Source of the DNA: Streptomyces sp. ISL-36
Lineage (GTDB): Bacteria > Actinomycetota > Actinomycetes > Streptomycetales > Streptomycetaceae
Reading direction: 5' to 3'
Length of the DNA stretch: 64,000 nucleotides
Assembly: GCF_018614205.1 (NCBI RefSeq)
Contig: NZ_JAGGOS010000120.1
Span: forward strand, 1-64,000
The notes below the pieces were generated by a model. The model saw only the letters and a program-made list of their open reading frames with translations. It had not been told where the DNA came from and searched no databases. The position numbers were made by a program, and so were the translations under genes. Shown here piece by piece: positions 8,748 through 17,136 of this stretch. Numbering within the stretch: position 1 is the stretch's first letter; each line of letters begins with the position of its first letter.

Positions 8748-9323
8748 ATGACTGCTACCTACACCTTCGACGTCTTTTCGAGCCTCGACGGCTACGGCGC
8801 CGCAAGCGCCAACTGGACCGGCTACTGGGGTAAGCAAGGCCCCGAATTGCTCGACCACCGCCTTGCCTTGTACGACGAGGAGCAGCGGATGGTCTTCGGG
8901 GCCAACACGTATCGTGCGTTCGCGCGGATGCTGGCCTCGAGCACCGAGGAGTCCGAAGTGCGTGACCCCTGGGTTACTCGGATGAGGAGCCTGCCGGCAA
9001 CGGTGGTGTCGACGACGCTGGAAGGCCCCCTCGACTGGCCGGACGCGACCGTCGTGAGCGGTGACGCCGTCGACGTCGTCGCCCGGCTCAAGGAGGAGTC
9101 CGAGGTGCCCTTGCGCTCGCACGGCAGCTTGTCGTTGAACCGGGCGCTGATGGCCGCCGGCTTGGTCGACCGCTTGCAGGTGACGCTCTTCCCTGTCATC
9201 ACCGGTCGGACCGGGCTGGACCCGATCTTCCAGGGTGCGGCCGACTTCGACCTGGAGCTGGTCGAGAACCGGACACTCGACGGTCACATCCAAGAGCTCA
9301 TCTACCGACCCACCCTCCATTGA
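8748..9323 (+). CDS. RibD C-terminal / dihydrofolate reductase-like protein
   Basis: A 191-residue dihydrofolate reductase-like protein. TYTFDVFSSLDGYG at the N-terminus, RMVFGANTYRAF in the middle and SHGSLSLNRALMAAGLVDRL followed by LFPVITGRTGLDPIF are the family landmarks. The ATG at 8748 has GAGGAG seven bases upstream. The longer frame to 8607 lacks homologous sequence. It is monocistronic here. Its substrate is unknown; members are usually annotated as deaminase-reductase domain proteins. It is only distantly similar to the copy at 735, so not a recent duplicate. Confidence 0.88.
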   Translation: MTATYTFDVFSSLDGYGAASANWTGYWGKQGPELLDHRLALYDEEQRMVFGANTYRAFARMLASSTEESEVRDPWVTRMRSLPATVVSTTLEGPLDWPDATVVSGDAVDVVARLKEESEVPLRSHGSLSLNRALMAAGLVDRLQVTLFPVITGRTGLDPIFQGAADFDLELVENRTLDGHIQELIYRPTLH

Positions 9324-9511
9324 CCTGGTATCACCTGCTGCCTGCGCCCAGCCAATGACCGGCTCTCACACGAGACGGATCGGCTCACGGGGTAAATCGA
9401 ACGGTGTTCCCGCCGGAGGAGTAGCCGGGGGCCGCCCTGTCGGTACCCCGTGGCACACTCCTCCCTTGATCACGAGGGCGTACGACCCTCGCGACCTGGG
9501 AGGGTACGACT

Positions 9512-10063
9512 GTGCGCAGGACGAAGTGGGCCGCCATGGCGGTAGCGGTCATCGTGCTCGGAGCCGCGGGCTGCGGCACGAGCGACGCCGGCACCGGAGT
9601 GGCCGCCGCCCCCGTGCCCACGTCGCCCCGGCCCCAAGGCACCGGGCCGCTCACGAAGGAGGTCGTGCGCACGGACCTCGACACCTCGGCTGCGGCCGCG
9701 GGCGTTCCGGCGAACGCATCGGAATACGCCCGTGTGCCCGAGGACGCTTCGGCCGGCTCGCCGCGATCGTGCGTAGTCGGTTTCAAGGGCTTCGGTACCG
9801 AGGCCACCCCGGTCGACGTCGCCCGTTACGAGGCGGTGGTGGGCGAGCTGCGCAAGCGCGACTGGCAACAGCCACGGGACCGGAAGGAGCGCAAGGGCGT
9901 GGACGACGGGGTGATCTACGAAGCCCAGGTGGTCCTCAAGCAGCGCGGCTGGACCATGGTCGCGGAGTACCGGACCGCCCCGGAGGACGGCGTGATCACC
10001 CTGATGGCCTTCGAGGACGTGTGCATGAAGAAGAACGGCGCCGACGCGGGCCCAGTCGGCTGA
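9512..10063 (+). CDS. Putative lipoprotein, conserved actinobacterial hypothetical
   Basis: A 183-residue protein starting at GTG, with GGGAGG eight bases upstream. Residues 1-21 (MRRTKWAAMAVAVIVLGAAG followed by Cys) are a lipoprotein signal, the Cys being the lipidation site. A Ser/Pro/Thr-poor linker leads to a globular part with SPRSCVVGFKGFGTEATPVD, YEAVVGELRKRDWQQ and a C-terminal VAEYRTAPEDGVITLMAFED. Two cysteines outside the lipobox may pair. It is probably anchored on the outer face of the membrane. The family is known only as hypothetical. Confidence 0.75.
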   Translation: MRRTKWAAMAVAVIVLGAAGCGTSDAGTGVAAAPVPTSPRPQGTGPLTKEVVRTDLDTSAAAAGVPANASEYARVPEDASAGSPRSCVVGFKGFGTEATPVDVARYEAVVGELRKRDWQQPRDRKERKGVDDGVIYEAQVVLKQRGWTMVAEYRTAPEDGVITLMAFEDVCMKKNGADAGPVG

Positions 10064-10169
10064 CCTGTGCGAGGCCGCCTTCGGCGACGCCGACCGGCTC
10101 GCCCCGAAGGTGCGGGTGATGTCCCTGCAGCAGGCCCCTGGCGCCGGCCTCATCGGCGACCGCACGGCC

Positions 10170-10565
10170 GTCGACAGCTCATCGACTCCGCCGACCAGCC
10201 CATCGGTCAGGTCGACGATGACCTGCCCTGGGGCAATGCCTGTTCGCCGAACGCCCGGCTATCTCGAAGTGCAGCGGGCCACCTGCTACGGGCGCCTCGG
10301 GCTCGGCGCGGAGGCGGGCGCGCTGTGGTCGCAGGTCCTCGACGTCGTGCCGAGACCGCTCGCCGGAACCGCTCGCCGGGACCGCGGCGTCTACATGGCC
10401 ATGCATGCGACGGCTGCCGCGGCCGCGCGAGCCGGAACAGGCGCTGGAAATCGCGCGCACGGTAGCGGACATCGCCGTCGCGACCCAGTCCGCCCACATG
10501 AAACGGGAGTTAAAACCCCTGGAGCGAGCCATGCGGTCCTCGCGCCCGTGAACGAGGGGAACTGA
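10170..10565 (+). pseudogene. C-terminal remnant of a TPR-containing regulator
   Basis: Fragments in three frames read LIDSADQPIGQVDDDLPWGN, then TPGYLEVQRATCYGRLGLGA and EAGALWSQVLDVVP, then EPEQALEIARTVADIAVATQ followed by SAHMKRELKPLERAM, and finally VLAPVNEGN before a stop at 10563. This is the usual end of Streptomyces XRE/TPR-type regulators, whose C-terminal TPRs end with an M(K/R)REL-x-LE helix. The N-terminal two thirds are absent and at least three frameshifts are needed. Confidence 0.5.
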
Positions 10566-10566
10566 C

Positions 10567-10920
10567 GTGGGAGTACCTGCACCACTGTGCGACGAGGAGA
10601 TCACCGCGCGTCGCGAGCTGTGCTGCCCGGGTGGGAGCGGATGGGCGACGTGATCACCCGCACCTACGCGATCCGTATCACGCGGCCGTGGCGGCGATCG
10701 TCACCATCGCGCACCGGTCACGCGAATCCAGCACCACGCCGACCTGGAACTGCGCATGGATCGCCTGCGGGCGTCCATCACCACCCACGACGCCGGAAAC
10801 CGGCTGACCCAGGCCGATTTCGACCTCGCCCGCAGGAACGATGCCATCGTCGCCGCCCACCAGGCGCTCCCCCTCGACTGGCCACTGGTCCGAGCAAAGC
10901 CATCTCACCCGCCCGGAGGG
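10567..10920 (+). pseudogene. Frameshifted conserved hypothetical
   Basis: GTG 10567 follows the TPR remnant by one base and gives CDEEITARREL before the frame breaks. Downstream, another frame reads YHAAVAAIVTIAHRSR and then RIQHHADLELRMDRLRASIT followed by RLTQADFDLARRNDAIVAAH, a helical segment with normal codon bias. The pieces look like one small helical protein that followed the TPR gene in an operon. No function can be assigned. Confidence 0.4.
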
Positions 10921-11254
10921 CCAACAGCCGCCGAGGGTCCCAGCATGCCGATGTGCCTTCGAGCCGGGCCCGGCGGCTCAATGACAGTCTCCTTGTTGGG
11001 CCCGTGAGGTCCCAGAAGCCAGACCCAGCAGGTTCCGTTTTCTGTGTCTGAACACTGCGGGCGCTCGTCACCGTACGTCTGACGAAGATGTACGGCGGGC
11101 GGTGATCGCGCCCTTGCGGTCGCATGAAGACATTTTCCGACGGCACGGAGCCAGTGTCGGCGCGGACAGGCGGTGTCGGCAGCTGCCGGGGCCGCTGGCC
11201 GCGCCACGCCCCTGGCAGTACGTCGCCTCCGGACATGCGTGGCACAGTGGCTCC
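10921..11254. other. Intergenic stretch; no gene recognised
   Basis: No coding bias is seen. A CCGTAC-N12-GTACGG inverted repeat lies near 11070-11095. The leader of the SRAP gene occupies the right end. Confidence 0.45.
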
Positions 11255-11995
11255 ATGTGTGGCCGATTCGTCTCCACCCGCAGCCCCCAGGAACTCGCCC
11301 CGCTCTTCCGGGTCAGCGACATCGAACCGGAAGAGACACTCGGCCCGAGCTGGAACGTCGCCCCAACGGACCCGGTGTGGGCCGTACTCGAACGCGCCCC
11401 GCGAGGTGGTGACACGGTGACCCGCCGATTGCGGTCGCTGCGATGGGGACTGGTGCCCTCATGGGCGAAGGACCCGGGCATCGGTGCGAAGATGATCAAC
11501 GCGCGAGTGGAGTCCGTGCACGAGAAGCCGGCATACCGGCGCGCGTTCGCCGAACGCCGCTGCCTGATCCCGGCCGACGGTTTCTACGAATGGGTGTCCG
11601 TACCGGCCACCACCGCCCGCAAGGCGTACAAGCAGCCCTACTTCATCCACCCCGCCGACGAAGAGCCGATGGCGATGGCCGGCCTGTACGAGTTCTGGCG
11701 CGACCCCAGCGTCACCGAAGAGGGCGATCCTGCCGCCTGGTGGGTCACCTGCACCATCATCACCACCGAGGCCACCGACGCGGCCGGCCGCATCCACCCC
11801 CGCATGCCTCTCGCCATCGACGCGGGTGATTACGACGCCTGGCTGGACCCCACGCACCACGACACGGACCACCTCCGCGCTCTGCTCCACACCCCCGCCG
11901 ACGGACGCCTCGACGTCCGGCCCGTGTCCACCGCCGTCAACAACGTCCGCAACGACGGCCCCCACCTTCTGGATCCCGCCCCCACCGCCCCCTGA
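11255..11995 (+). CDS. SRAP domain protein (HMCES/YedK type)
   Basis: A 246-residue SOS-response-associated peptidase family protein. Such proteins covalently cap abasic sites in single-stranded DNA through Cys2. The start MCGRFVST places the Cys immediately after Met, which fixes the start codon. Other landmarks are LGPSWNVAPTDPVWAVL, LRSLRWGLVPSWAKDPGIGA, MINARVESVHEKPAYRRAFA, RCLIPADGFYEW and IHPRMPLAI, containing the conserved Asn, Glu and His. Length is standard. It would act on damaged DNA in the cytoplasm. It is not in an obvious operon. Confidence 0.95.
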   Translation: MCGRFVSTRSPQELAPLFRVSDIEPEETLGPSWNVAPTDPVWAVLERAPRGGDTVTRRLRSLRWGLVPSWAKDPGIGAKMINARVESVHEKPAYRRAFAERRCLIPADGFYEWVSVPATTARKAYKQPYFIHPADEEPMAMAGLYEFWRDPSVTEEGDPAAWWVTCTIITTEATDAAGRIHPRMPLAIDAGDYDAWLDPTHHDTDHLRALLHTPADGRLDVRPVSTAVNNVRNDGPHLLDPAPTAP

Positions 11996-12187
11996 CCATC
12001 GCGGAGTTCAAACTCGGCTCGACGCTTTCGCCCGGGGACCGTGCACCCGGCTGGGCACCGACGGCGAACTACGCGAGGTCTCGTTGATCGCGCAGGCCGC
12101 GCCGCGACGTCGTGGCGCTCGATGGGCGGGATCCACGTTGTGTTAATTCACGAGCGTGCGCCCACCGCACGCCACACACTGATCAGC

Positions 12188-13147
12188 ATGACGGCCCTGC
12201 ACATCAATCCCCTGTTCTCCCGCCTCGAAGGTGCCGAGCGTGTACTCGTCGCCGGTGCCGGAGGCGGTTTCGACATCTACTCAGGCCTGCCGATAGCCCT
12301 TGCCCTCATGCACCAGGGCAAGGAGGTCCATCTGGCAAACCTCACGTTCAGCGCGGTCGAAGGGCTGCCCATGGACGACTGGCTCGCGCCGGACGTGGTG
12401 GCGGTGACCCCCCATTCCGCACCGCACCAGGCCTACTTCCCCGAGCGGACCCTGGCCCAGTGGCTTGCACTGCACCGCTACCCCAGCACCGTCCACGCGT
12501 TTCCTCGCACGGGTGTCCAGCCGCTGCGCGCGGCGTACCGAGCGCTCATCGACCACCACCGGATCGACGCAGTGGTCCTGGTCGACGGCGGCACCGACAT
12601 CCTGATGCGGGGCGACGAGGCGGGTCTCGGGACTCCGGAGGAGGACCTGACCAGCGTGGCGGCGCTGGCCGGACTGGACGACGTACCCGAACGCTTCGTG
12701 GTGTCCGTCGGCTTCGGCGTCGACGCGTACCACGGCGTCAGTCACGGCCTGGTGCTGGAGAACATGGCGGCGCTTGAGCGCGAAGGCGCCTATCTCGGCG
12801 CCTTCTCGATATCCCGTGCGACGCGGGAGGGCGCGCTCTACCTGGACGCGGTCGCCCACGCGCAGGACCACACCCCCGATCACCCCAGCATCGTCAACGG
12901 CTCTGTCGCGGCTGCGGTCCGTGGCTCCTTCGGCGACGTCCGGTTCACCCCGCGCACCGGGGACAGCGAGTTGTTCATCAACCCCTTGATGTCGCTGTGC
13001 TTCGTTTTCGAACTGCAGGGACTGGCCGCCCGATGCCTCTACCTCGACCGGATCGAGGACACGCATCTGATGCGCCAGGTCAGCAGTGCGATCGCGGAGT
13101 TCCGTGACGAAGTTGTCGCGCGCCCGCCCCGAAAGATCCCGCACTGA
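12188..13147 (+). CDS. DUF1152 domain protein
   Basis: A 319-residue protein of the DUF1152 family. The N-terminal RVLVAGAGGGFDIYSGLPIA is a glycine-rich nucleotide-binding-like loop. VVLVDGGTDILMRGDEAGLG is the other family signature, with acidic residues that could bind metal. The ATG at 12188 is chosen because the upstream extension is low-complexity. Function is unknown in all members I know. It stands alone between the SRAP gene and the convergent sigma-factor gene. Confidence 0.85.
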   Translation: MTALHINPLFSRLEGAERVLVAGAGGGFDIYSGLPIALALMHQGKEVHLANLTFSAVEGLPMDDWLAPDVVAVTPHSAPHQAYFPERTLAQWLALHRYPSTVHAFPRTGVQPLRAAYRALIDHHRIDAVVLVDGGTDILMRGDEAGLGTPEEDLTSVAALAGLDDVPERFVVSVGFGVDAYHGVSHGLVLENMAALEREGAYLGAFSISRATREGALYLDAVAHAQDHTPDHPSIVNGSVAAAVRGSFGDVRFTPRTGDSELFINPLMSLCFVFELQGLAARCLYLDRIEDTHLMRQVSSAIAEFRDEVVARPPRKIPH

Positions 13148-13358
13148 CACCCGCTCGGGTACGGGCAGGGGGCGGCGGCGGGTACCGAGCACGAGAAGGA
13201 CCTGGGCGCGAGCTGCTCGACTTCTCCGCTGCCGGAGCCGGGGGCCACTGGATCTCTCCCTGAATGATCCACCTCCTCGTCGGCAAGGAGCTCGGGTACG
13301 AGCCGGCCTGCAACTGCTCGGGAGCGTCCGGTCCTGCGCTGCCAGGCTGGTCCCGAGG

Positions 13359-14282
13359 TCACTGCGTCCGCTTGCGGGCCTGTTTCACCTCCCGGTCGAC
13401 GGCCCAGGCGTCGGCGACGGGGCCGAGATGGCCGAGCTTGTCGGGGTTGATGACCGAGCGGATGCTCTGGATCTGACCGTCGAGGACGTCGAGGGCCAGG
13501 GCGTGGAGGACCTTGCCGTCCCGGTCACGGAAGACCGCGCCCGGCTGGCCGTTGATCTCGTGCTGTTCGCACGTGATGTCGATCCGGGCCATGAGCGGGT
13601 AGACGGAGGCGAGCAGGCGGGCCACGCTCTCGGCGCCGACGACGGCCTTGGCCAGCTGCGGGGCCTTGCCGCCGCCGTCCCCGACGAGCTGGACGTCGGC
13701 GGACAGCAGGTTCTGGAGCCCGCCCACGTCACCCTGCGACAGTGCCTCGAAGAACCGCGTCGCCAGTTCCTGCCGCTGCCGGCGGTCCGCCTCGAACCGG
13801 GGGCGCCCCTCGCTCATGTGGCGGCGCGCCCGCACCAGCAGCTGCCGGCAGGCCGCCTCCGAGCGCCCCACAGCCGAGGCGATCTCGTCGAAGCCGAAGG
13901 CGAAGACCTCCCGCAGCACGAACACCGACCGCTCCAGCGGGCTGAGCCGTTCCAGGAGCAGCAGCGCCGCCATCGACACCGAGTCGGCCAGCTCGGCCGC
14001 GCGTTCGGGGTCCTCGTACGGATCGTTCAGCAGCGGCTCGGGCAGCCACGGTCCGGTGTACTCCTCCCGTCTCACCCGGGCGGAGCGCAGGACGTCGATC
14101 GCGATACGGGTCACCGTGGCCGACAGGAACGCCTTGGCCGACACGGGCCGGGTCGTCGAGGCGTCGAAGCGCAGCCACGTCTCCTGGACCGCGTCCTCCG
14201 CCTCGCTCACGCTGCCCAGAATCCGGTACGCGATCGAGAACAGCAGCGGCCGCAGCTCCTCGAACTCCTCGACCTTGCTCAC
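13359..14282 (-). CDS. sigJ: ECF41/SigJ-type RNA polymerase sigma factor with C-terminal SnoaL domain
   Basis: A 307-residue sigma factor. Region 2 covers about 5-75 (LRPLLFSIAYRILGSVSEAE, DAVQETWLRF). Region 4 covers about 110-165 (LSPLERSVFVLREVFAFGFD, EIASAVGRSEAACRQLLVRA). Residues about 185-290 form a SnoaL/NTF2-like domain (FFEALSQGDVGGLQNLLSAD). ECF41 factors have this layout, with the C-terminal domain taking the role of an anti-sigma factor. The GTG at 14282 has GGGGGAG upstream. The next genes, a CxxC decarboxylase-like gene and a divergent DoxX gene, are the expected ECF41 partners, and both carry the ECF41 promoter. Confidence 0.92.
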   Translation of the reverse strand: MSKVEEFEELRPLLFSIAYRILGSVSEAEDAVQETWLRFDASTTRPVSAKAFLSATVTRIAIDVLRSARVRREEYTGPWLPEPLLNDPYEDPERAAELADSVSMAALLLLERLSPLERSVFVLREVFAFGFDEIASAVGRSEAACRQLLVRARRHMSEGRPRFEADRRQRQELATRFFEALSQGDVGGLQNLLSADVQLVGDGGGKAPQLAKAVVGAESVARLLASVYPLMARIDITCEQHEINGQPGAVFRDRDGKVLHALALDVLDGQIQSIRSVINPDKLGHLGPVADAWAVDREVKQARKRTQ

Positions 14283-14444
14283 GCGGTCTCCCCCTCGCAG
14301 TTCCTTGGCCCGCCGGCCGGGCCGGCGCCGGCAAGACATCCTTTGGTGATCATCCAATTTTGTGGGCGGGTGAACAACGCCCGCGCCCCACATGGCGCGC
14401 CCCGGCCCCGAACGGCCTGGGCCGGGGCGCGGGCTAACGGCTGT

Positions 14445-14918
14445 TCAGTGGAACTGGCCGACCTCGTAGTCACCGGCGGGCTGCTGGGTGATGATGTTCA
14501 GCCGGTTCACCGTGTTCATGAACGAGACCAGGATCACCAGGGCGGTGAGCTGGTCCTCGTCGTAGTGCTGCGCGGCGCGGGCCCAGACCTCGTCGCTGAC
14601 CCCGTCGGCCGCGTCCGCGACCCGGGTTCCCTGTTCCGCCAGCTCCAGGGCGGCCCGCTCGGCCTCGGTAAAGACCCTCGCCTCCCGCCACGCCGCCACC
14701 AGAGCGAGCCGGACCGCCGTCTCGCCGGCGGCTGCGGCCTCTTTAGTGTGCATGTCGATGCAGACCGCGCATCCGTTGATCTGGCTCACCCGCAGTGCCA
14801 CCAGCTCCTGTGTGGTGGCCGGCAGCGACGACTCCTTCAGCGCCTTCCCGGCCGACATGAAGTACTTGAGGGCCTTGCCTGCGGTCGGGCTGGCGAAGTA
14901 GTTCAGTCGTGCGTCCAT
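14445..14918 (-). CDS. Carboxymuconolactone decarboxylase family protein (AhpD-like)
   Basis: A 157-residue AhpD-like all-helical protein. The thiol pair Cys50-x-x-Cys53 with His57, in NGCAVCIDMHTKEA, is the alkylhydroperoxidase-type active site of the family. C-terminal helices include DQLTALVILVSFMNTVNRLN. It is probably a cytoplasmic peroxidase-like or redox protein. GAGGAG precedes the ATG at 14918. It lies upstream of, and in the same direction as, the sigma gene (162-bp gap). A perfect ECF41-type promoter 40 bases before the start makes it the direct target of that sigma factor. Confidence 0.92.
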   Translation of the reverse strand: MDARLNYFASPTAGKALKYFMSAGKALKESSLPATTQELVALRVSQINGCAVCIDMHTKEAAAAGETAVRLALVAAWREARVFTEAERAALELAEQGTRVADAADGVSDEVWARAAQHYDEDQLTALVILVSFMNTVNRLNIITQQPAGDYEVGQFH

Positions 14919-14957
14919 CGTGTGCTCCTCGTGCCGATTGGTGACTTCACTGCCCGA

Positions 14958-14984
14958 GACGAGGCAGCCCGCGTGGCTGTGACA
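14958..14984 (-). promoter_or_regulatory. ECF41-type promoter of the CMD gene
   Basis: Read on the minus strand, TGTCACA, exactly 16 bases, then CGTC. This equals the published ECF41 promoter consensus (TGTCACA-N16-CGTC). The -10 element lies about 40 bases before the ATG at 14918. Confidence 0.8.
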
Positions 14985-15028
14985 CGGCGGGATGTGACCC
15001 ACGTCTCTCCACGGGAGGCGTTCGGAGA

Positions 15029-15055
15029 TGTCACAGGACGGGCCCCTGCCTCGTC
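15029..15055 (+). promoter_or_regulatory. ECF41-type promoter of the DoxX gene
   Basis: TGTCACA at 15029-15035, a 16-base spacer, and CGTC at 15052-15055, 35 bases before the ATG at 15090. It is divergent from the matching promoter at 14958-14984. Confidence 0.8.
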
Positions 15056-15089
15056 TCGGGTACGGAAGACCTCGATCAAGGAGTTGACG

Positions 15090-15476
15090 ATGAACGTCGC
15101 GCTGTGGATCACCGCCGGACTGCTGGCCGCCGTCTGCCTGGCCGGCAGCGCCAAGCTGTTCGTGCCGCAGGAGAAGATGGCCGCCATGGGCGGCGCCTCC
15201 GCGCAGTGGGTCCACGACTTCAGCCCCGCCGCCCTCAAGGCCATCGGCGCGGTCGAGGTCCTGGCAGCGGCCGGACTGATCCTGCCCGCCGTGCTCGACA
15301 TCGCGCCGGTCCTGGTACCGCTGGCCGCCACCGGACTCGTCCTGCTGTTCATCGGCGCGATCACCATGCGGCTCCGTCGGGGCGAGAGGACCACGACCAC
15401 GGTCGACCTCGTCTACCTCGTCCTGGCGGGGTTCCTGGCGTGGGGCCGCTTCGGCCCGGAGTCCTTCATCGGCTGA
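15090..15476 (+). CDS. DoxX-family integral membrane protein
   Basis: A 128-residue four-helix DoxX protein: MNVALWITAGLLAAVCLAGS, KLFVPQEKMA, a conserved KAIGAVEVLAAAGLILP second helix, then two more helices ending WGRFGPESFIG. AAGGAG lies upstream of the ATG. It is divergent from the CMD gene and has its own ECF41-type promoter, so the sigma factor, the thiol enzyme and this membrane protein form one regulatory unit. In actinobacteria, DoxX proteins have been linked to membrane-associated redox defence; the role here is inferred. Confidence 0.9.
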   Translation: MNVALWITAGLLAAVCLAGSAKLFVPQEKMAAMGGASAQWVHDFSPAALKAIGAVEVLAAAGLILPAVLDIAPVLVPLAATGLVLLFIGAITMRLRRGERTTTTVDLVYLVLAGFLAWGRFGPESFIG

Positions 15477-15636
15477 CACCCGCCCCATCCTGTGGCCGGG
15501 CTCGTGGCCGTGGCGGGATCACCGCCAGGGCTTTGAGGGCATCGTGTTCAAGTTCCGTACGGCCCGGCCCTGGAGGGATCTACGGAGAGGCCCGGGCCCT
15601 GGCGGACGGCTTACAGCTTCCGCCGCAACCGCCGCT

Positions 15637-16200
15637 CTATGCCTGGTCGAGCGATGCGGCCCTTCCGTGGACCTGCGCCAGCAGCCCAAGCACCTTGCCG
15701 AGCTGCTCGCGCACCTCCTCATCGGTGATGACGCCGTCTGCATCCACCATCCGGCGGTCCACCGGAATCTTTGCGCAGGCCGACTCCACGATGTTCGCGC
15801 CGGTGTAGCCGAGCACTGTCCGCAGCGTTTCCTCCGCGCCTTGGCCGCGGCCGGGGGCGGCCGCGTTGACCCAGGCCACGGGCTTGTCGCAAATCTCGGT
15901 GCCCCCGACCGTCCAGTCCAGCAGGTTCTTGAACGCGCCCGGCAGGGTGCCCGCGTACTCCGGGGTGCAGATCAAGACAGCGGCCGCCTCGTCGATCGCC
16001 GCGCGCAACTCGGCCACGGGGGCCGGGAGGGGATCGGTGTCGTCATCGGGGTTGAAGTGCGGAAGCGCCGCCCAGCCGTCGTACATGACGGTACGCACCT
16101 GCGAGGGGGCCACCGCCCGCGCGGTACGCAGCACGGCCTCGTTGGAGGAACCGGTCCGCAGGCTTCCGGACAGCAACAGAACCACAGGCAGCGTAGACAT
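15637..16200 (-). CDS. NADPH-dependent FMN reductase family protein
   Basis: A 187-residue flavodoxin-fold reductase. LLLSGSLRTGSSNEAVLRTA is the FMN phosphate-binding loop, and ICTPEYAGTLPGAFKNLLDW is the second FMN-contacting motif, with the classic PEY-x-G-x-x-P. The length is typical of NADPH:FMN/quinone reductases. It is a cytoplasmic enzyme, probably a dimer. It is monocistronic and convergent with the DoxX gene, and no redox partner gene is adjacent. The substrate (free flavin, quinone or chromate-like acceptors) cannot be told from sequence. Confidence 0.93.
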   Translation of the reverse strand: MSTLPVVLLLSGSLRTGSSNEAVLRTARAVAPSQVRTVMYDGWAALPHFNPDDDTDPLPAPVAELRAAIDEAAAVLICTPEYAGTLPGAFKNLLDWTVGGTEICDKPVAWVNAAAPGRGQGAEETLRTVLGYTGANIVESACAKIPVDRRMVDADGVITDEEVREQLGKVLGLLAQVHGRAASLDQA

Positions 16201-16333
16201 CCACCCAACTTACTGCCCCGTCGCGCTCCGGCAGCGGCTTCGCCCATCCTCCGCCAACCACCCGTAGGGCGTGTCTTCTTCGTGGCATTGGTCGGCCGCA
16301 GCAGAGTCATCCTGCCGTGCGAAGCTGTGCGCC

Positions 16334-16789
16334 ATGGCGCCTTCGATAGTCCGTGGACTTGCTCTGCCCGCCCGATTGACGTCCCTCATCGATCGCGATC
16401 TCTGGCGTCACCCGGGCGATGCCGTGCTGGCAGAGGTCATCCCGTGGTTCGAGGACCCGCTTGCCTTCGTGTCGAACCCCGAGCAGATGGGGTTCGCGTC
16501 CCGATCGATGGACATGTTCGCGGACGATCCACACTCCGCATTCTTCCGCGAGGCACGCGGAAGCAGGGCCACCGCCCCGCTCGAACTGCCATGGCTTGAC
16601 GTTGAACAGGCGGTGCTGATCGCCGTCACTCGCAACCCTGGTGATGACGGCGCCCTGGCGCTCGACTACCGGACTGATCCCTCGGACCCTCGCGTTGTCG
16701 GCAGCGACTTCTGGACGGATCCCCTTCTGTGCCAGTGGCGGGTTGTAGCACCGACTTTCTCGGCCTTCGTCACAAGCTTGGGCCTGTAG
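16334..16789 (+). CDS. SMI1/KNR4-like protein, orphan immunity type
   Basis: A 151-residue protein. The C-terminal half (AVLIAVTRNPGDDGALALDY, RTDPSDPRVVGSDFW, RVVAPTFSAFVTSLGL) matches the end of the SMI1/KNR4 (SUKH) fold, where a buried acidic strand is followed by W(R)xVAPxFxxFxxxLGL. The N-terminal part is less typical. SUKH proteins are widespread as immunity proteins of polymorphic toxins, but no toxin gene adjoins this one. The start at 16334 avoids a non-homologous extension. Confidence 0.6.
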   Translation: MAPSIVRGLALPARLTSLIDRDLWRHPGDAVLAEVIPWFEDPLAFVSNPEQMGFASRSMDMFADDPHSAFFREARGSRATAPLELPWLDVEQAVLIAVTRNPGDDGALALDYRTDPSDPRVVGSDFWTDPLLCQWRVVAPTFSAFVTSLGL

Positions 16790-17136
16790 ATTCCGTGGCC
16801 ATGTCACCGGCGTGCCGAGAAGCCGCCTGGCCTGCGGTGACGCGGAAGTCAGGGGGTCGTGCATGGCTGTCGCTGACGAGGTGGGTTGTCGTGCTCCCTC
16901 CGCGACCGCTCCTCAGGCCGTCGCGGGAGCGTCCAAGCCCGTGATCGCCGGGGCTCGAACCGCCCCGGCACCCCTTTCCCCGGCAGGTGCGGTGATTCCA
17001 CGCGATGGCCTCCGAGGTGCGGCGGTGGTCGGCCCACCGCAGCCCCCGGACCGATCAGCCGCAAACCGTGGCGAAGCCGCCGTGAGGCTGGGCAGTTCAT
17101 GACTGGCCCGTGCCGGTGGAGCGGGGGCGTGCCCGG
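16790..17136. other. Intergenic stretch; no gene recognised
   Basis: No frame has convincing bias. A short hairpin (GGGGC and GCCCC around TTCGA) near 16951-16968 recalls a tRNA T-arm in reverse orientation, but the rest of a tRNA is absent. Confidence 0.5.

Noticed and set aside
13086..15476. Open frame of about 800 codons on the plus strand
   Set aside because: Antisense to the sigma-factor and CMD genes; only its last 128 codons, the DoxX gene, are real.
16940..16975. tRNA-like T-arm
   Set aside because: GGTTCGAGCCCC-like sequence is present on the minus strand but no acceptor, D or anticodon arm fits around it.
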